Positions 55,149 through 64,000 are shown, counted from the first letter of the stretch. The stretch is 64,000 bases of DNA from Geminicoccaceae bacterium (GCA_028285265.1 JANQPX010000060.1:1-64000), one strand, 5' to 3'. Notes: generated by a model from the sequence alone, not told the origin. Translations and numbers: made by a program.

Positions 55149-55300
55149 ATCAGAACTATCTGATGCCAGCTCGAGGGACGCCAGTCGAAAAATAGCCCGC
55201 ATTGCAGAGCTTGATCTGATACCGGCATGATCGTCGAGGCATTGCCTGGACCGACGGCATATGCGACATCCAACCTTTATGCCACCGTCGGGATAGAGGA

Positions 55301-56716
55301 ATGGAACCACAAGCAGACATCGGCCTGATCGGCCTTGCGGTCATGGGTCAGAATCTGGCGCTCAATATCGCCGACAATGGTCATCGCGTAGCGGTGTTCA
55401 ATCGATCCGCCGAGCGGACCAGGGCATTCGTTGACAGCCCGGAAGCCAAGGGGAGGCCCATCATCCCGACCTATGACCTTGCTGAGCTGGTCAAGGCCAT
55501 CAAGAAACCTAGGGCCATCATCATGATGGTGAAAGCTGGCGATCCGGTCGATCAACAGATCGACCAGCTTCTGCCGCTTATTGAGCCGGGCGATATTCTG
55601 GTTGATGGAGGCAACGCGCTCTATCAGGACACCATCCGGCGTGAATCAGCACTTCGCCAGCAGGGCATTCGCTTCATCGGCACGGGTATCTCCGGCGGCG
55701 AAGAAGGCGCACGCAATGGCCCCTCGATTATGGCTGGCGGTGAGGCGGACGCCCTCGGTCGCGTCGCGCAGATCTTTGAGGCCATCGCTGCAAAGGTGGA
55801 CGATGAATCCTGTTACGCTCACATCGGTAGTGATGGTGCAGGTCACTTCGTCAAAATGATGCACAACGGCATCGAATATGCCGATATGCAGCTCATTGCG
55901 GAAGCCTATGCACTTTTGAAAGGTCCGGCAGCCCTAAGTCATCTTGAGATGCGTGACATCTTTGCAAGCTGGAACAAAGGCGAGCTGGATAGCTATCTGA
56001 TTGAAATAACGGCAGACATTCTCGGCAAGAACGACCCTGAGACTGGTCGCCCCATGGTCGAGGTGATTCTCGATCGCGCTGGGCAAAAGGGAACGGGCGG
56101 TTGGGCCGTGCGCGCCGCACTCGACTATGGCAGCACGGCACCGACGATCGCAGCGGCAGTCGAGGCGCGCACGCTTTCCTCGATGAAGACTGAACGCGTC
56201 ACGGCAGCGACGAGACTTGGCGGTCCGGACCCGTCGCAAGGCCTTGATCATAGGACGGTTATCGATCAGCTGGAACTGGCCCTGCTTGCCAGTAAGGTCT
56301 GCGCCTACGCTCAGGGCTTTGCCGTGATGGACGCTGCGGCGGCAGAGCATGGCTGGACGCTCAACAAGGCAGAAATCGCGAGCATCTGGCGCGGCGGCTG
56401 TATCATCCGCGCGCGCTTTCTTCGTCACATCAGGGCGGCCTATCAACGAGACCCTAAGCTTCCCAATCTTATGCTCGATCCTTACTTCGCCGAGCTCCTC
56501 GAACGCGCGCAGCCTGCATGGCGTAACATCGTCACACTTGGCCTACAACAGGGCCTACCGCTTCCAGCCTTTAGCTCCGCACTCGCCTATTACGATGGCT
56601 ATCGATCGGCAACGCTTCCGGCGAATCTCATCCAAGCGCAGCGAGATTATTTCGGCGCGCACACCTATGAACGTATCGATCAGGAAGGGACGTTCCACAC
56701 GGACTGGTCAGAATAA
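55301..56716 (+). CDS. gnd: 6-phosphogluconate dehydrogenase (decarboxylating)
   Basis: A 471-residue long-chain enzyme that oxidatively decarboxylates 6-phosphogluconate to ribulose 5-phosphate with NADP+. The N-terminal Rossmann motif is IGLIGLAVMGQNLALN; the substrate signature includes GISGGEEGARNGPSIM and FVKMMHNGIEYADMQLI, with the catalytic Lys in VKMMHNGIEY. The C-terminal RDYFGAHTYERID is conserved. GGATAGAGG directly precedes the ATG. With zwf at 1.4 kb this completes the oxidative pentose phosphate branch next to the Entner-Doudoroff genes found elsewhere in the window. Confidence 0.96.
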   Translation: MEPQADIGLIGLAVMGQNLALNIADNGHRVAVFNRSAERTRAFVDSPEAKGRPIIPTYDLAELVKAIKKPRAIIMMVKAGDPVDQQIDQLLPLIEPGDILVDGGNALYQDTIRRESALRQQGIRFIGTGISGGEEGARNGPSIMAGGEADALGRVAQIFEAIAAKVDDESCYAHIGSDGAGHFVKMMHNGIEYADMQLIAEAYALLKGPAALSHLEMRDIFASWNKGELDSYLIEITADILGKNDPETGRPMVEVILDRAGQKGTGGWAVRAALDYGSTAPTIAAAVEARTLSSMKTERVTAATRLGGPDPSQGLDHRTVIDQLELALLASKVCAYAQGFAVMDAAAAEHGWTLNKAEIASIWRGGCIIRARFLRHIRAAYQRDPKLPNLMLDPYFAELLERAQPAWRNIVTLGLQQGLPLPAFSSALAYYDGYRSATLPANLIQAQRDYFGAHTYERIDQEGTFHTDWSE

Positions 56717-56752
56717 GAAACGTTTGGTCGCGCCGCCCGATCATGTGTTGCT

Positions 56753-58210
56753 ATGGTGCCTGTGATGCTTGGATGGTTTCTGGTTGTCATCTTGATAGTC
56801 TTCGGTTCGATCACCGAGCCGGCGGCGGCGGACACATCTTGTGTGGTGGAAGCCGACCACCCATTGATCGGCGAAGCGCGATGGTACGGCCTCTATTTTG
56901 AAGATCGCAAGATCGGACACGCCACGACCGCTATGGCTGTCGAAAAACCGGCTGATCCCGACATCACATCAAATGTCATCGTCCAGCGATTCGCTATGAC
57001 CTTCAGACTGGAAAAGACGGAAGAAACGATCGAGCAGATTCGACGCTTCGATGCCAAGCCTCCTCACCGACTTTTAGATGGTGCCTTTACCACAGCGGAT
57101 CGGCAAATCACCTACCAACAACAAGATCATGCACTGGAGATGAAGGAAGATGGCCTCATCAGAGCTTGGCCAGGGCTCGAGCGTCATCTCTGCGACGAGG
57201 AGGATATCGCGGTCCATCGCTTCTTAACCAGCAACCCTCCGATCGGTGCGCGTCTCGAGACGATCGATTTTGATGTCGAACAGCAAGTCTTGGCAAGCTC
57301 GACCCATGATCTCGATGAGGTTAGTCGCCGGAGGATTCTCGGCGCTAGTCATCTCTTTCAATCACTGCGCACAGAATCCTCGAGTGACGTCTTCTCTTAT
57401 GTCGCCAAGACCCGCTTCCAAAATGGAGAAGCAGTCAATCTATTCGTCGGCCCAATCGAACTCCGCGCTGAGACCCAGGCGATCGCCCATCAGCCCAATC
57501 AAGGGGTCGATCTCTTTGCTGAGTTTGAAAAGCCACTGAACCGTCCGTTGGCTCGACTAGCGGCTGTTCGATCCCTGAGCTTGAAGGCCACAATCGACGA
57601 CGAGGCCATGACGATACGCGATGTTGTTCAGGACTCCTTTGGCCAACGCGTGGAATACCTGGATCATCAGACCGCCATGATCCATCTGAGTGACCAGCCC
57701 GCACTGGACGATGGGGCTGATTTTGAGCGCTTCCGTCGAGCGACCTCGACACACCCGGCTGACCATCCGAGAATTCGGTCCATAGTTGATGAAATCAAAG
57801 GCACATTGGAAACAACAGCGGATGATCGGACGCTCGCTGAAGCCATGATCAGGTTTGTTGCTGACTTCATCGAGATCGTGCCTGAAAGTCCGTATCACTA
57901 TCACACGACATCCGTCTTCGACATCCTCGACAACCGCACGGGCGATTGCACGGAGCACAGTCAGCTCTTTGTCACGCTGGCGCGTGCCGCTGGCCTGGCT
58001 GCGCGTGAGGTATCAGGCTTTGTCTATGGCGGTAACGATCAGACACCTTCACTTGGCGGGCATGCTTGGGTGGAAGTCTTGATCGATGGCCGTTGGATCG
58101 GCATGGACCCAACATGGGAAGAGGTCCGGCTGAACAAATCGCATGTACAAACACGGGGTATGCTTGTGCCAAGCCTAGCGTTCGAGGTCATCGAGATCGA
58201 ATATGACTGA
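56753..58210 (+). CDS. Secreted transglutaminase-like cysteine protease/transferase domain protein
   Basis: A 485-residue protein with a signal peptide (LGWFLVVILIVFG, cleavage near AAA). The C-terminal domain has the transglutaminase-like triad: Cys in RTGDCTEHSQLF, His in LGGHAWVEV and Asp in GMDPTWEE. The N-terminal 330 residues form a beta-rich region of unknown role. These bacterial proteins act in the periplasm as proteases or peptide-modifying enzymes. The ATG at 56753 has no clear ribosome site; ATG 56765 is an alternative. It is followed on the same strand by the GNAT gene after 122 bases. Confidence 0.85.
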   Translation: MVPVMLGWFLVVILIVFGSITEPAAADTSCVVEADHPLIGEARWYGLYFEDRKIGHATTAMAVEKPADPDITSNVIVQRFAMTFRLEKTEETIEQIRRFDAKPPHRLLDGAFTTADRQITYQQQDHALEMKEDGLIRAWPGLERHLCDEEDIAVHRFLTSNPPIGARLETIDFDVEQQVLASSTHDLDEVSRRRILGASHLFQSLRTESSSDVFSYVAKTRFQNGEAVNLFVGPIELRAETQAIAHQPNQGVDLFAEFEKPLNRPLARLAAVRSLSLKATIDDEAMTIRDVVQDSFGQRVEYLDHQTAMIHLSDQPALDDGADFERFRRATSTHPADHPRIRSIVDEIKGTLETTADDRTLAEAMIRFVADFIEIVPESPYHYHTTSVFDILDNRTGDCTEHSQLFVTLARAAGLAAREVSGFVYGGNDQTPSLGGHAWVEVLIDGRWIGMDPTWEEVRLNKSHVQTRGMLVPSLAFEVIEIEYD

Positions 58211-58332
58211 TTGAGGCATCCCATCGATCTCGCGGCATGCTTGCGGTTGCTGCCCGCAGCTTCTAAATTGCGCGACCGCTGACGGGTCAGCCGTCACGAG
58301 TTTATCATCGAATCCCACTGCACCATCTTTGG

Positions 58333-59496
58333 ATGCCCATGACCAAAGCCTTAGCAGACGGAATGGTCGAGGTTCGGGAGGTTGCCGACCGAGCGGACTT
58401 ACGGGCATTCATCGATTTGCCCAATCAGCTCTATCGACATCAGAACACTTACGTGCCGCCGCTCGCCATGGAGCGGGACGAAACCTTGAACACTGCCAAG
58501 AATGCCTATTTCGAGCACGCGGACGGACAATATTGGCTGGCGTTCCGTGGCGATCGACCCGTCGGCAGGATCAGCGCACAGATCGACCAACTTCACCTCG
58601 AACGCTACCGAGATGATGCTGGCCATTTTGGGCTCATTGACGCTGAAGATGATCAGGAAGTGTTTCATAGGCTGCTGGCTACGGCCGAGGCTTGGCTTGG
58701 TGAACGAGGAATGAAACGAGCTCGCGGACCATTCAACCTCTCCATCAACGAGGAATGTGGCCTTCTCATTGCTGGGTTTGATCACCCGGCGATGATGCTG
58801 ATGCCCTTTGCACCTCCTTATGCTGCTGAACGGCTGGAACGGAGCGGTTACCAGCCCACCAAGGATCTCCTTGCCTATACGCTCGATGTCGAGGAGACGA
58901 TTCAAATCCGTGGCGAACGTTTTTTGGAACGTATTAGTCAGGAAGCTCGCATTACCGTCCGACAAATCGAGACAAAGCGGTATCTCGACGAACTCGCAGT
59001 CGTTCTCGACATCTTCAACGATGCCTGGGCCGACAATTGGGGTTTTGTCCCCTTCACCGATGCCGAAATGCGTCAGATCGCCAAGAGCATGCGCCCCTTG
59101 GTGCGACCACGCCTTAATTATATTGCCGAGGTCGACGGCGAGCCTGCAGCCATGGTGATCTGCCTCCCTAATCTCTATGAAATCATCGCCGATCTCGACG
59201 GCAAGCTGCTTCCCTTTGGCTGGGCTAAGTTGCTGTGGCGTCTGAAGATGCACAGCTTTAAGAGTTGCCGTGTGCCACTGATGGGGGTGCGGAAGCGTTA
59301 CCATGGCACGATGATCGGCTCAGCGCTGCTGCCATTGCTCCTGAAGTCGCTTCATCACGGGCTCCTCACCGAGGGCTTCTCACGTGTCGAGATGTCCTGG
59401 GTCCTTGATGACAATAAGCCGATGCGCCGTATCCTTGAGGAGCTAGGTGCCGACGCATATCGGACCTATCGGCTCTTCGAAAAGCAGTTGAATTGA
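58333..59496 (+). CDS. GNAT-type acyltransferase family protein (YghO/bCerS-like)
   Basis: A 387-residue protein of the group often called dATP pyrophosphohydrolase/YghO, which has a GNAT acyltransferase fold. Conserved elements are YVPPLAMERDETLN, a RPVGRISAQID core strand, RARGPFNLSINEECGLLI and MMLMPFAPPYAAE. Bacterial ceramide synthase (bCerS) of Caulobacter belongs to this type, so N-acylation of a sphingoid base or similar amine is a reasonable hypothesis, but no serine palmitoyltransferase gene is in this window. Its stop overlaps the start of the nucleotidyltransferase gene (TGATG), so the two are coupled. Confidence 0.78.
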   Translation: MPMTKALADGMVEVREVADRADLRAFIDLPNQLYRHQNTYVPPLAMERDETLNTAKNAYFEHADGQYWLAFRGDRPVGRISAQIDQLHLERYRDDAGHFGLIDAEDDQEVFHRLLATAEAWLGERGMKRARGPFNLSINEECGLLIAGFDHPAMMLMPFAPPYAAERLERSGYQPTKDLLAYTLDVEETIQIRGERFLERISQEARITVRQIETKRYLDELAVVLDIFNDAWADNWGFVPFTDAEMRQIAKSMRPLVRPRLNYIAEVDGEPAAMVICLPNLYEIIADLDGKLLPFGWAKLLWRLKMHSFKSCRVPLMGVRKRYHGTMIGSALLPLLLKSLHHGLLTEGFSRVEMSWVLDDNKPMRRILEELGADAYRTYRLFEKQLN

Positions 59497-60317
59497 TGGA
59501 TCGACCACGCCAGGCCTTAGTTCTTGCAGGCTCTCGCGGGCCGACCGATCCGGTTGCAAGCGCGGTCGGACTGCCACACAAGGCCTTGGTCCCCGTTGGC
59601 GGCATTCCAATGTTGGAGCGCGTCGTTAGCACCCTCTTCGCTTCTCCTGACATCGACCACATCATCCTTTGCACTGATCCGGACTTTGCAAGACACGGCT
59701 TCGGTTCCGCCCTGACAAGAGCGATCGATGAAGGCCGAATAACTCTCGCTTCGCCCAAGCCCTCACCCAGTCAAAGTGTGGCGCATGTGCTCGATAGCTT
59801 GGTCGAGAGGCCCGCTTATCCTCTGTTGATCACGACAGCGGATCATCCGCTCCTGACAACGCCAATTGTCGAACATTTGATCGCCAATGCGCCGCCTTCT
59901 TCTGACTTTGTGGTTGGTCTTGCCAACGCAACGACCATCAAGAGGTCATATCCTGACGCGATCCGCACCTTCTACCGCTTCAAAGGGCAGGGATACAGCG
60001 GTTGCAATCTATTCCTTGCAACCACGCCTAAGGCCCGGCAGATCGTCGACTTCTGGCAACAGGTTGAACGTCATCGGAAGAACCCCCTCCGTTTGGTTGC
60101 AACCGTTGGGATGTTGCCACTCCTGCAGTTTGTCATCGGCCAGCTTGGTATCGACGATGCCCTTGCTCATCTCTCGAAGCGGATCGGCGTGAATATTGGC
60201 ATGGTTGACATGCCGTTTGCCGAGGCTGCGATCGACGTCGACAAACCAAGCGATCTCGATCTCGTCGAAACGATTCTCAGCACAAAACCCAACGTTGCTC
60301 AGACGCCAAGCTTATGA
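59496..60317 (+). CDS. MobA-like nucleotidyltransferase
   Basis: A 273-residue protein with a GT-A/MobA-like nucleotidyltransferase fold. The N-terminus ALVLAGSRGPTDP followed by PHKALVPVGGIPMLERVV is the NTP-binding pattern; LITTADHPLLTT holds the metal-binding Asp. The C-terminal VDKPSDLDLVE is typical. Substrate unknown; coupling to the YghO-type acyltransferase suggests lipid head-group or sugar activation. The 3' end overlaps the convergent HAD gene by 19 bases. Confidence 0.8.
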   Translation: MDRPRQALVLAGSRGPTDPVASAVGLPHKALVPVGGIPMLERVVSTLFASPDIDHIILCTDPDFARHGFGSALTRAIDEGRITLASPKPSPSQSVAHVLDSLVERPAYPLLITTADHPLLTTPIVEHLIANAPPSSDFVVGLANATTIKRSYPDAIRTFYRFKGQGYSGCNLFLATTPKARQIVDFWQQVERHRKNPLRLVATVGMLPLLQFVIGQLGIDDALAHLSKRIGVNIGMVDMPFAEAAIDVDKPSDLDLVETILSTKPNVAQTPSL

Positions 60318-61012
60318 GCTAGATCTTCGAAGTCATCAGCGATGATGTCAAAGTCGTGCTCCGCGGCGAAGTCCGCCTTTTGATGAGCACCATATTCGTC
60401 AATCCTCGGCACGAATGCGGTTTTCATGCCCGTTGCCGCCGCCGCGACAAGGTCGCTATTGTGTGCCGCTACCATCAGGCAGCGGCTGGGATGGAGATCG
60501 AGAAGCGCTGCGGCACGCTTATAAGCCTCTGGCTCGGGCTTGTATGCCTCTGCGATTTCGGCACCAAGAATGACGTCCCAACCAAGCCCCTCATGTTTGG
60601 CAAGGTTCACCATCAGTGAGACATTGCCATTCGAAAGCGGGGCAATGATGAAGCGCTGTTTGAGACGAGCCAGCCCTTTCGTGACGTCCGGCCATGCAGG
60701 CAGGCGGTGCCAAGCGCGGTTCAACTGGTCGGTCGTGTCGTCAGACACGCCATCGATCTCGAACTCCCGAAAGACATCCAAGAGGTTCTCACGATGAAGC
60801 ACGTCCAAACGAACAAAGGGGCGACGCCGCGCCCGAACTTCTTCCATCGACGGTTGGTAACGTGCCCGCCAGGCAAGGGCAAAGGCCTGACCGTCAACAT
60901 GGTGCCCCTCCGCCGCAAGGATGTTTTCGGCCTCCTTTGCAATGCCGTTTCGCCAGTCTACGACTGTGCCAAAGACATCGAAGGTAAGCGCCTCAATTTC
61001 CGGTTCCGCCAT
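60299..61012 (-). CDS. Haloacid dehalogenase type II-like HAD hydrolase
   Basis: A 237-residue HAD superfamily enzyme. Motif I is LTFDVFGTVVDWR with the nucleophile Asp (in haloacid dehalogenases this Asp displaces halide). Motif II is APLSNGN and motif III is YKPEPEAYKRA; CLMVAAHNSDLVAA precedes the last acidic site. These features fit 2-haloacid dehalogenases more than phosphatases, but substrate cannot be shown. I chose ATG 61012 because it starts just before motif I; longer starts at 61036 and 61081 are possible. Convergent with the nucleotidyltransferase gene. Confidence 0.87.
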   Translation of the reverse strand: MAEPEIEALTFDVFGTVVDWRNGIAKEAENILAAEGHHVDGQAFALAWRARYQPSMEEVRARRRPFVRLDVLHRENLLDVFREFEIDGVSDDTTDQLNRAWHRLPAWPDVTKGLARLKQRFIIAPLSNGNVSLMVNLAKHEGLGWDVILGAEIAEAYKPEPEAYKRAAALLDLHPSRCLMVAAHNSDLVAAAATGMKTAFVPRIDEYGAHQKADFAAEHDFDIIADDFEDLAHKLGV

Positions 61013-61179
61013 GTCGTGTACCCCATCAAACTCCATGATCAGTTTGCCCGAAAAAGCCGGTGAGTAAAGCGTGCTCGACAAGTGTTGATTGCGGGTCGAG
61101 ACTTGTCTGAATATTCAATCCAGTTGATGTCCTTGGTATGGATGGGTCTCATGGCAACACATCGGCGGTTTGACCAGTG

Positions 61180-61644
61180 ATGGAGTCTCATAGGAAGAAG
61201 CTCTTTCTCGACGATCTCGAGGCCGGCCAGGTTTATCACCTCGGCCGTCAGACATTGTCAGAGGAGGAGATCATTACGTTCGCGACGCGCTATGATCCCC
61301 AGCCCTTTCATATCGACCCAGACGCTGCGTCCCAGTCAATCTATGGCGGTGTCATCGCCAGTGGCTGGCAGACAGCATGCATGTTTACGCGACTTTTCGT
61401 TGATGGCCTGCTGAATCGATCTGCGGCGATGGGCTCGCCGGGACTGGATGAGCTTCGATGGCTGAAGCCGGTGAGACCTGGTGAAACCCTGACTGCCAGC
61501 GTTGAGGTCCTTGACGTTCGGGACAGCCGATCGAAACCTGATCGCGGTCTCGTTAAGCTCCGATGTATCGTTGCTGACTCCAGCGATGATGAGGTAATGA
61601 CTTTTGTAGCTAATGTCCTGTTCCAAAAGAACGAAACAGGCTAG
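61180..61644 (+). CDS. MaoC-like (R)-specific enoyl hydratase/dehydratase
   Basis: A 154-residue hot-dog fold protein. FATRYDPQPFHIDPDAA is the hydratase-2 motif with the catalytic Asp and His, followed by GGVIASGWQTACMFTRL. Family members hydrate trans-2-enoyl-CoA or dehydrate beta-hydroxyacyl substrates. ATG 61180 is preferred over GTG 61177. It stands between a minus-strand HAD gene and the peptidoglycan-binding protein gene, with no fatty acid genes except the acyl-CoA dehydrogenase at the right edge. Confidence 0.88.
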   Translation: MESHRKKLFLDDLEAGQVYHLGRQTLSEEEIITFATRYDPQPFHIDPDAASQSIYGGVIASGWQTACMFTRLFVDGLLNRSAAMGSPGLDELRWLKPVRPGETLTASVEVLDVRDSRSKPDRGLVKLRCIVADSSDDEVMTFVANVLFQKNETG

Positions 61645-61756
61645 AACTGCCGAATCTTTGGTTGGTGACGTGAATTGATAGGCTTGAGGTCAACTTGCTG
61701 ATTGATGTCCAGGGCGCACTCCAGTCCATGGACGAGGTGCAATCCGGGGAGTGAAC

Positions 61757-62884
61757 ATGACGTCGGAAAACGCTACCAGGCGGTTCGACAAGCACATTGG
61801 TCTTTGCGCACTGTTCTTGTCCTGTTTGATTGGCATGCCAGACATCCCGCACGCCCAATCGACGGCACCGAACGGCGTTAACGGTCCGGACCAGAATGAT
61901 GAGGCCGCCCCTCTCGATCGCGGCAAGATGCGGCTGAGGCTTCTGATCAATCTCGTCGAGAACGAGTTTAAAGAAGCGAAGCTCAAACAAGGCCGCTTAG
62001 CGACCGAGGCGTCGGCGTTAGACCAGCAGCAGCGCTCACTTCTGAGCGGTCCAAAGACCGGCACCGAAGCTGAACGACGGCAGATCGAGGTGATTAGGCA
62101 GCGGCTGGAGCAAATCGACCGAGAAGTTGCCGACGTCAACGCGCGGTTGCCGGAAATCAGTGCCGAACTTGCCGAGCTGCAAGCGCGGCTCGATGAGGCG
62201 AATGGCATTGTGCGTGAACCCGAAACTGACGTCGCCACCGAAGAAGTCGTGGTCGACAGCGCCAGCCGCTGGCTTGACAGCAAGCGGCAAGTTCAAGAGG
62301 CCCTTGTCTATCTCGGAGGCTATAATGGGCTGATTGATGGCGATTTCGGCCCGCGAACCCAGGCTGCCGTCAAGGTGTATCAGGCAAGCCAGCAGGTAAG
62401 CCAATCCGGAACACTGACGGCTGATCAAGAAGCCGGATTGCTTGAGGAAGCTGATCGGCTCCGCGGGCGCTATGGCGTGACGACTCTTGAGGACGAGCGG
62501 CTCGGCTATCGAATCACTTATCCAAGTGGCCTCTTGAAGGAAGCCCCATCCGATGATGCCAATCGCCGACGGTTTGTCACAGATGATGGCGAAGGCGACC
62601 TCTTGATCACGTCGTCTGGTGATGCTGATTCGGTCGTACTTAGCGCGCTCTATGATGAACTTTTGCAGGACTACAACGTTGAATATCGTCGTATCCGCGA
62701 TGATTGGTTCGTCGTTGCAGGGCCTATCGAAGGAGACCGCATCGTTTATGACACGGCCCGACTCAACGGCAATCGCCTCATCAGGGCCAGGATTAGCTAC
62801 CCCGCACCATGGCGCGATCTATGGTCTCCCTTTGCCGTGATCATGTTTAACAGCTTTGAGGGTTTGTTGCCGGGGCAGAGCTAA
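61757..62884 (+). CDS. Secreted coiled-coil protein with peptidoglycan-binding domain
   Basis: A 375-residue exported protein. A signal sequence (HIGLCALFLSCLIGMPDIP, then HAQ) is followed by a Glu/Arg-rich coiled coil (about 60-155). A PG_binding_1 domain follows (YLGGYNGLIDGDFGPRTQAA). The C-terminal 150 residues (LGYRITYPSGLLKEAP and on) form a globular beta-containing domain of unknown type. Peptidoglycan binding anchors it in the periplasm. GGGGAG 5-6 bases before ATG 61757 supports this start over GTG 61751. No enzymatic residues recognised. Confidence 0.82.
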   Translation: MTSENATRRFDKHIGLCALFLSCLIGMPDIPHAQSTAPNGVNGPDQNDEAAPLDRGKMRLRLLINLVENEFKEAKLKQGRLATEASALDQQQRSLLSGPKTGTEAERRQIEVIRQRLEQIDREVADVNARLPEISAELAELQARLDEANGIVREPETDVATEEVVVDSASRWLDSKRQVQEALVYLGGYNGLIDGDFGPRTQAAVKVYQASQQVSQSGTLTADQEAGLLEEADRLRGRYGVTTLEDERLGYRITYPSGLLKEAPSDDANRRRFVTDDGEGDLLITSSGDADSVVLSALYDELLQDYNVEYRRIRDDWFVVAGPIEGDRIVYDTARLNGNRLIRARISYPAPWRDLWSPFAVIMFNSFEGLLPGQS

Positions 62885-62923
62885 TCGTTAAGATTGGTGC
62901 TCGCAGTCAGATCGGTTGGCGGT

Positions 62924-63163
62924 TCAAGTCTCGGGCAGCTCTTCCTCTTTCAATCTCCGAGCTTCACCACGTGGGGGAACCAGTTCGACGCTCGACGGAA
63001 CGGCAATGATTTCCGCAAGCAAGCTGCCGACCAGCTCCGTATGCACTTTGCCACCACCGCACTCGGCAACGAAAGCTATCGCGTCTTCGAGGCTGTCGAA
63101 AAGCTCCGCGTCGACTGAGCAGCGGATAGGATCATCGTCTGACGTGTTCATGACGTTGATCAT
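62924..63163 (-). CDS. Small hypothetical protein
   Basis: A 79-residue acidic protein (DDDPIRCSVDAELFDSLED at the start, EARRLKEEELPET at the end). I do not recognise a family. It has no signal or membrane segment. Codon use looks like the neighbours and the sequence is not simple, but support is modest. ATG 63151 is an alternative start. It is divergent from the acyl-CoA dehydrogenase gene with a short spacer. Confidence 0.5.
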   Translation of the reverse strand: MINVMNTSDDDPIRCSVDAELFDSLEDAIAFVAECGGGKVHTELVGSLLAEIIAVPSSVELVPPRGEARRLKEEELPET

Positions 63164-63175
63164 GTGGCAAACAGC

Positions 63176-63190
63176 TTAAATTAACGTTAA
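63176..63190. promoter_or_regulatory. CtrA-type box TTAA-N7-TTAA
   Basis: TTAA ATTAACG TTAA lies 37 bases before the acyl-CoA dehydrogenase ATG, in the divergent spacer. The pattern is exact and the position fits a promoter, but the sequence is AT-rich, so chance matches are more likely here. Confidence 0.4.
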
Positions 63191-63226
63191 GGGCCTTTCA
63201 CAAGAAGCCACACTGATGGAGGCAGC

Positions 63227-64000
63227 ATGGATTTTGGCTACTCATCCCGAGTGGAAGATTTGCGCACGCGCCTAGAGGCGTTCATGGAGCAGCATGTCAT
63301 CCCAGCCATACCCGCGTGGGAGCGCGAGGTGGCTGCGGGTGTTTACCCGCCCTCTATGATCGAACCGCTCAAGCAGGAAGCGAAGGCGCTTGGTCTTTGG
63401 AACCTGTTTTTGCCGGACCTGGAGGAACATGAGCCCGGAACAAAACTCTCTAATCTCGACTATGCGCCGCTCGCTGAGATCATGGGGCGGGTCTTCTGGG
63501 CATCAGAACTCTTCAATTGCAACGCTCCGGATACTGGCAATATGGAGCTGTTGCACATGTTCGCGACAGCTGAACAGCGCGAACGCTGGTTGACCCCCCT
63601 TCTCGATGGCACCATCCGCTCCTGCTTCGCGATGACAGAGCCCGAGGTTGCCTCGTCCGACGCGACCAATATCAACACACGTATTGAGCGCGATGGCGCT
63701 CACTACGTGATCACGGGACGAAAGTGGTTTATCACAGGGGCTGCCGATCCACGCTGTAAGCTTTGTATTTGTCTTGGTGTAACAGATGAGGATGGTGAGC
63801 CTCACGCTCGCCATTCCATGGTCCTGGTGCCTATGGACTCCCCCGGACTGCACGTCACACGCAATCTGCCCATCATGCATCACACCGCGCCTGAGGGGCA
63901 TTGTGAGGTTGTCTTTGAAAATGTGCGCGTGCCTACGGATCACCTACTCGGCGAAAAGGGTAAAGGCTTTGCGCTCGCCCAAGCCCGCCTGGGTCCGGGG
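63227..64000 (+). CDS. Acyl-CoA dehydrogenase, N-terminal part (runs off right edge)
   Basis: The frame opens at ATG 63227 with GGAGG four bases upstream and continues to the end of the window, giving 258 residues. CFAMTEPEVASSDATN is the FAD/substrate motif of acyl-CoA dehydrogenases, followed by VITGRKWFITGAAD and VPMDSPGLHVTRNLPIM. FENVRVPTDHLLGEKGKGFALAQARLGPG leads to the cut. The pattern is close to the ACAD10/11 branch. The catalytic base region is partly outside, so substrate range cannot be judged. Confidence 0.92.
   Translation, partial: MDFGYSSRVEDLRTRLEAFMEQHVIPAIPAWEREVAAGVYPPSMIEPLKQEAKALGLWNLFLPDLEEHEPGTKLSNLDYAPLAEIMGRVFWASELFNCNAPDTGNMELLHMFATAEQRERWLTPLLDGTIRSCFAMTEPEVASSDATNINTRIERDGAHYVITGRKWFITGAADPRCKLCICLGVTDEDGEPHARHSMVLVPMDSPGLHVTRNLPIMHHTAPEGHCEVVFENVRVPTDHLLGEKGKGFALAQARLGPG

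Noticed and set aside
1-64000. CRISPR arrays and rRNA genes
   Set aside because: No regularly spaced repeats and no rRNA-like sequence were seen anywhere in the window.

Overview
The window looks like about 64 kb of an alphaproteobacterial chromosome. Evidence is an NDUFA12-type complex I accessory subunit, a long B12-dependent ribonucleotide reductase, a DUF1244 protein, an alphaproteobacterial-style RpoH, and boxes that fit NrdR and CtrA regulation. The order or genus cannot be fixed from sequence alone. Both edges cut genes: a cadherin-repeat, type I secretion-like protein at the left and an acyl-CoA dehydrogenase at the right.

Layout. 1-7 kb: truncated cadherin-repeat protein, then zwf-edd-eda (Entner-Doudoroff route), convergent crcB and a voltage-gated K+ channel. 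7-15 kb: NDUFA12, a regulatory-looking leader, nrdJ with a clear terminator, then an overlapping trio (N-formylglutamate amidohydrolase, YbdK-type carboxylate-amine ligase, DUF1244). 15-22 kb: an unusual 1013-residue class A penicillin-binding protein, a minus-strand group (MaiA-like GST, 2-hydroxyacid dehydrogenase, HpcH/HpaI aldolase), YceI and an FMN-type flavoprotein.

22-38 kb is a secondary-metabolite locus. On the minus strand a six-gene run reads acyl-CoA dehydrogenase, HupE/UreJ-like membrane protein, stand-alone adenylation enzyme, stand-alone carrier protein, NRPS C-A-PCP, NRPS C-A-PCP-TE. A flippase and a UGT-like glycosyltransferase flank it. The predicted product is a three-unit peptide: a possibly dehydrogenated (pyrrole-like) starter, asparagine, and an unassigned third residue released by the thioesterase. 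The asparagine-type A domain carries an inserted zinc-ribbon/PP-loop ATPase domain resembling WbpG-type sugar amidotransferases. I regard this as the most novel feature in the window.

38-48.5 kb is a second unusual system. A five-gene minus-strand operon (BioD/DUF1611-like P-loop protein, PrtD-type ABC exporter, HlyD-type adaptor, cyanophycin synthetase-like protein with ruined ATP-grasp residues, alpha/beta hydrolase) is divergent from a second cyanophycin synthetase-like gene whose ATP-grasp site is intact. Both synthetase-like proteins have lost the Mur-ligase P-loop. The arrangement suggests an active enzyme/pseudoenzyme pair making a peptide or poly-amino-acid product that is exported by a type I-like machine. 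A decayed group II intron and tRNA-Glu(CTC) follow and may mark the end of an accessory region.

50-64 kb returns to housekeeping genes: RlmD/RumA-type methyltransferase, RluD-type pseudouridine synthase, rpoH, a ClpP-fold membrane protein, gnd (with zwf, the oxidative pentose phosphate branch), a secreted transglutaminase-like protein, a GNAT protein paired with a nucleotidyltransferase (possibly lipid-related), a HAD hydrolase, a MaoC-like dehydratase, a secreted peptidoglycan-binding protein and the truncated acyl-CoA dehydrogenase.
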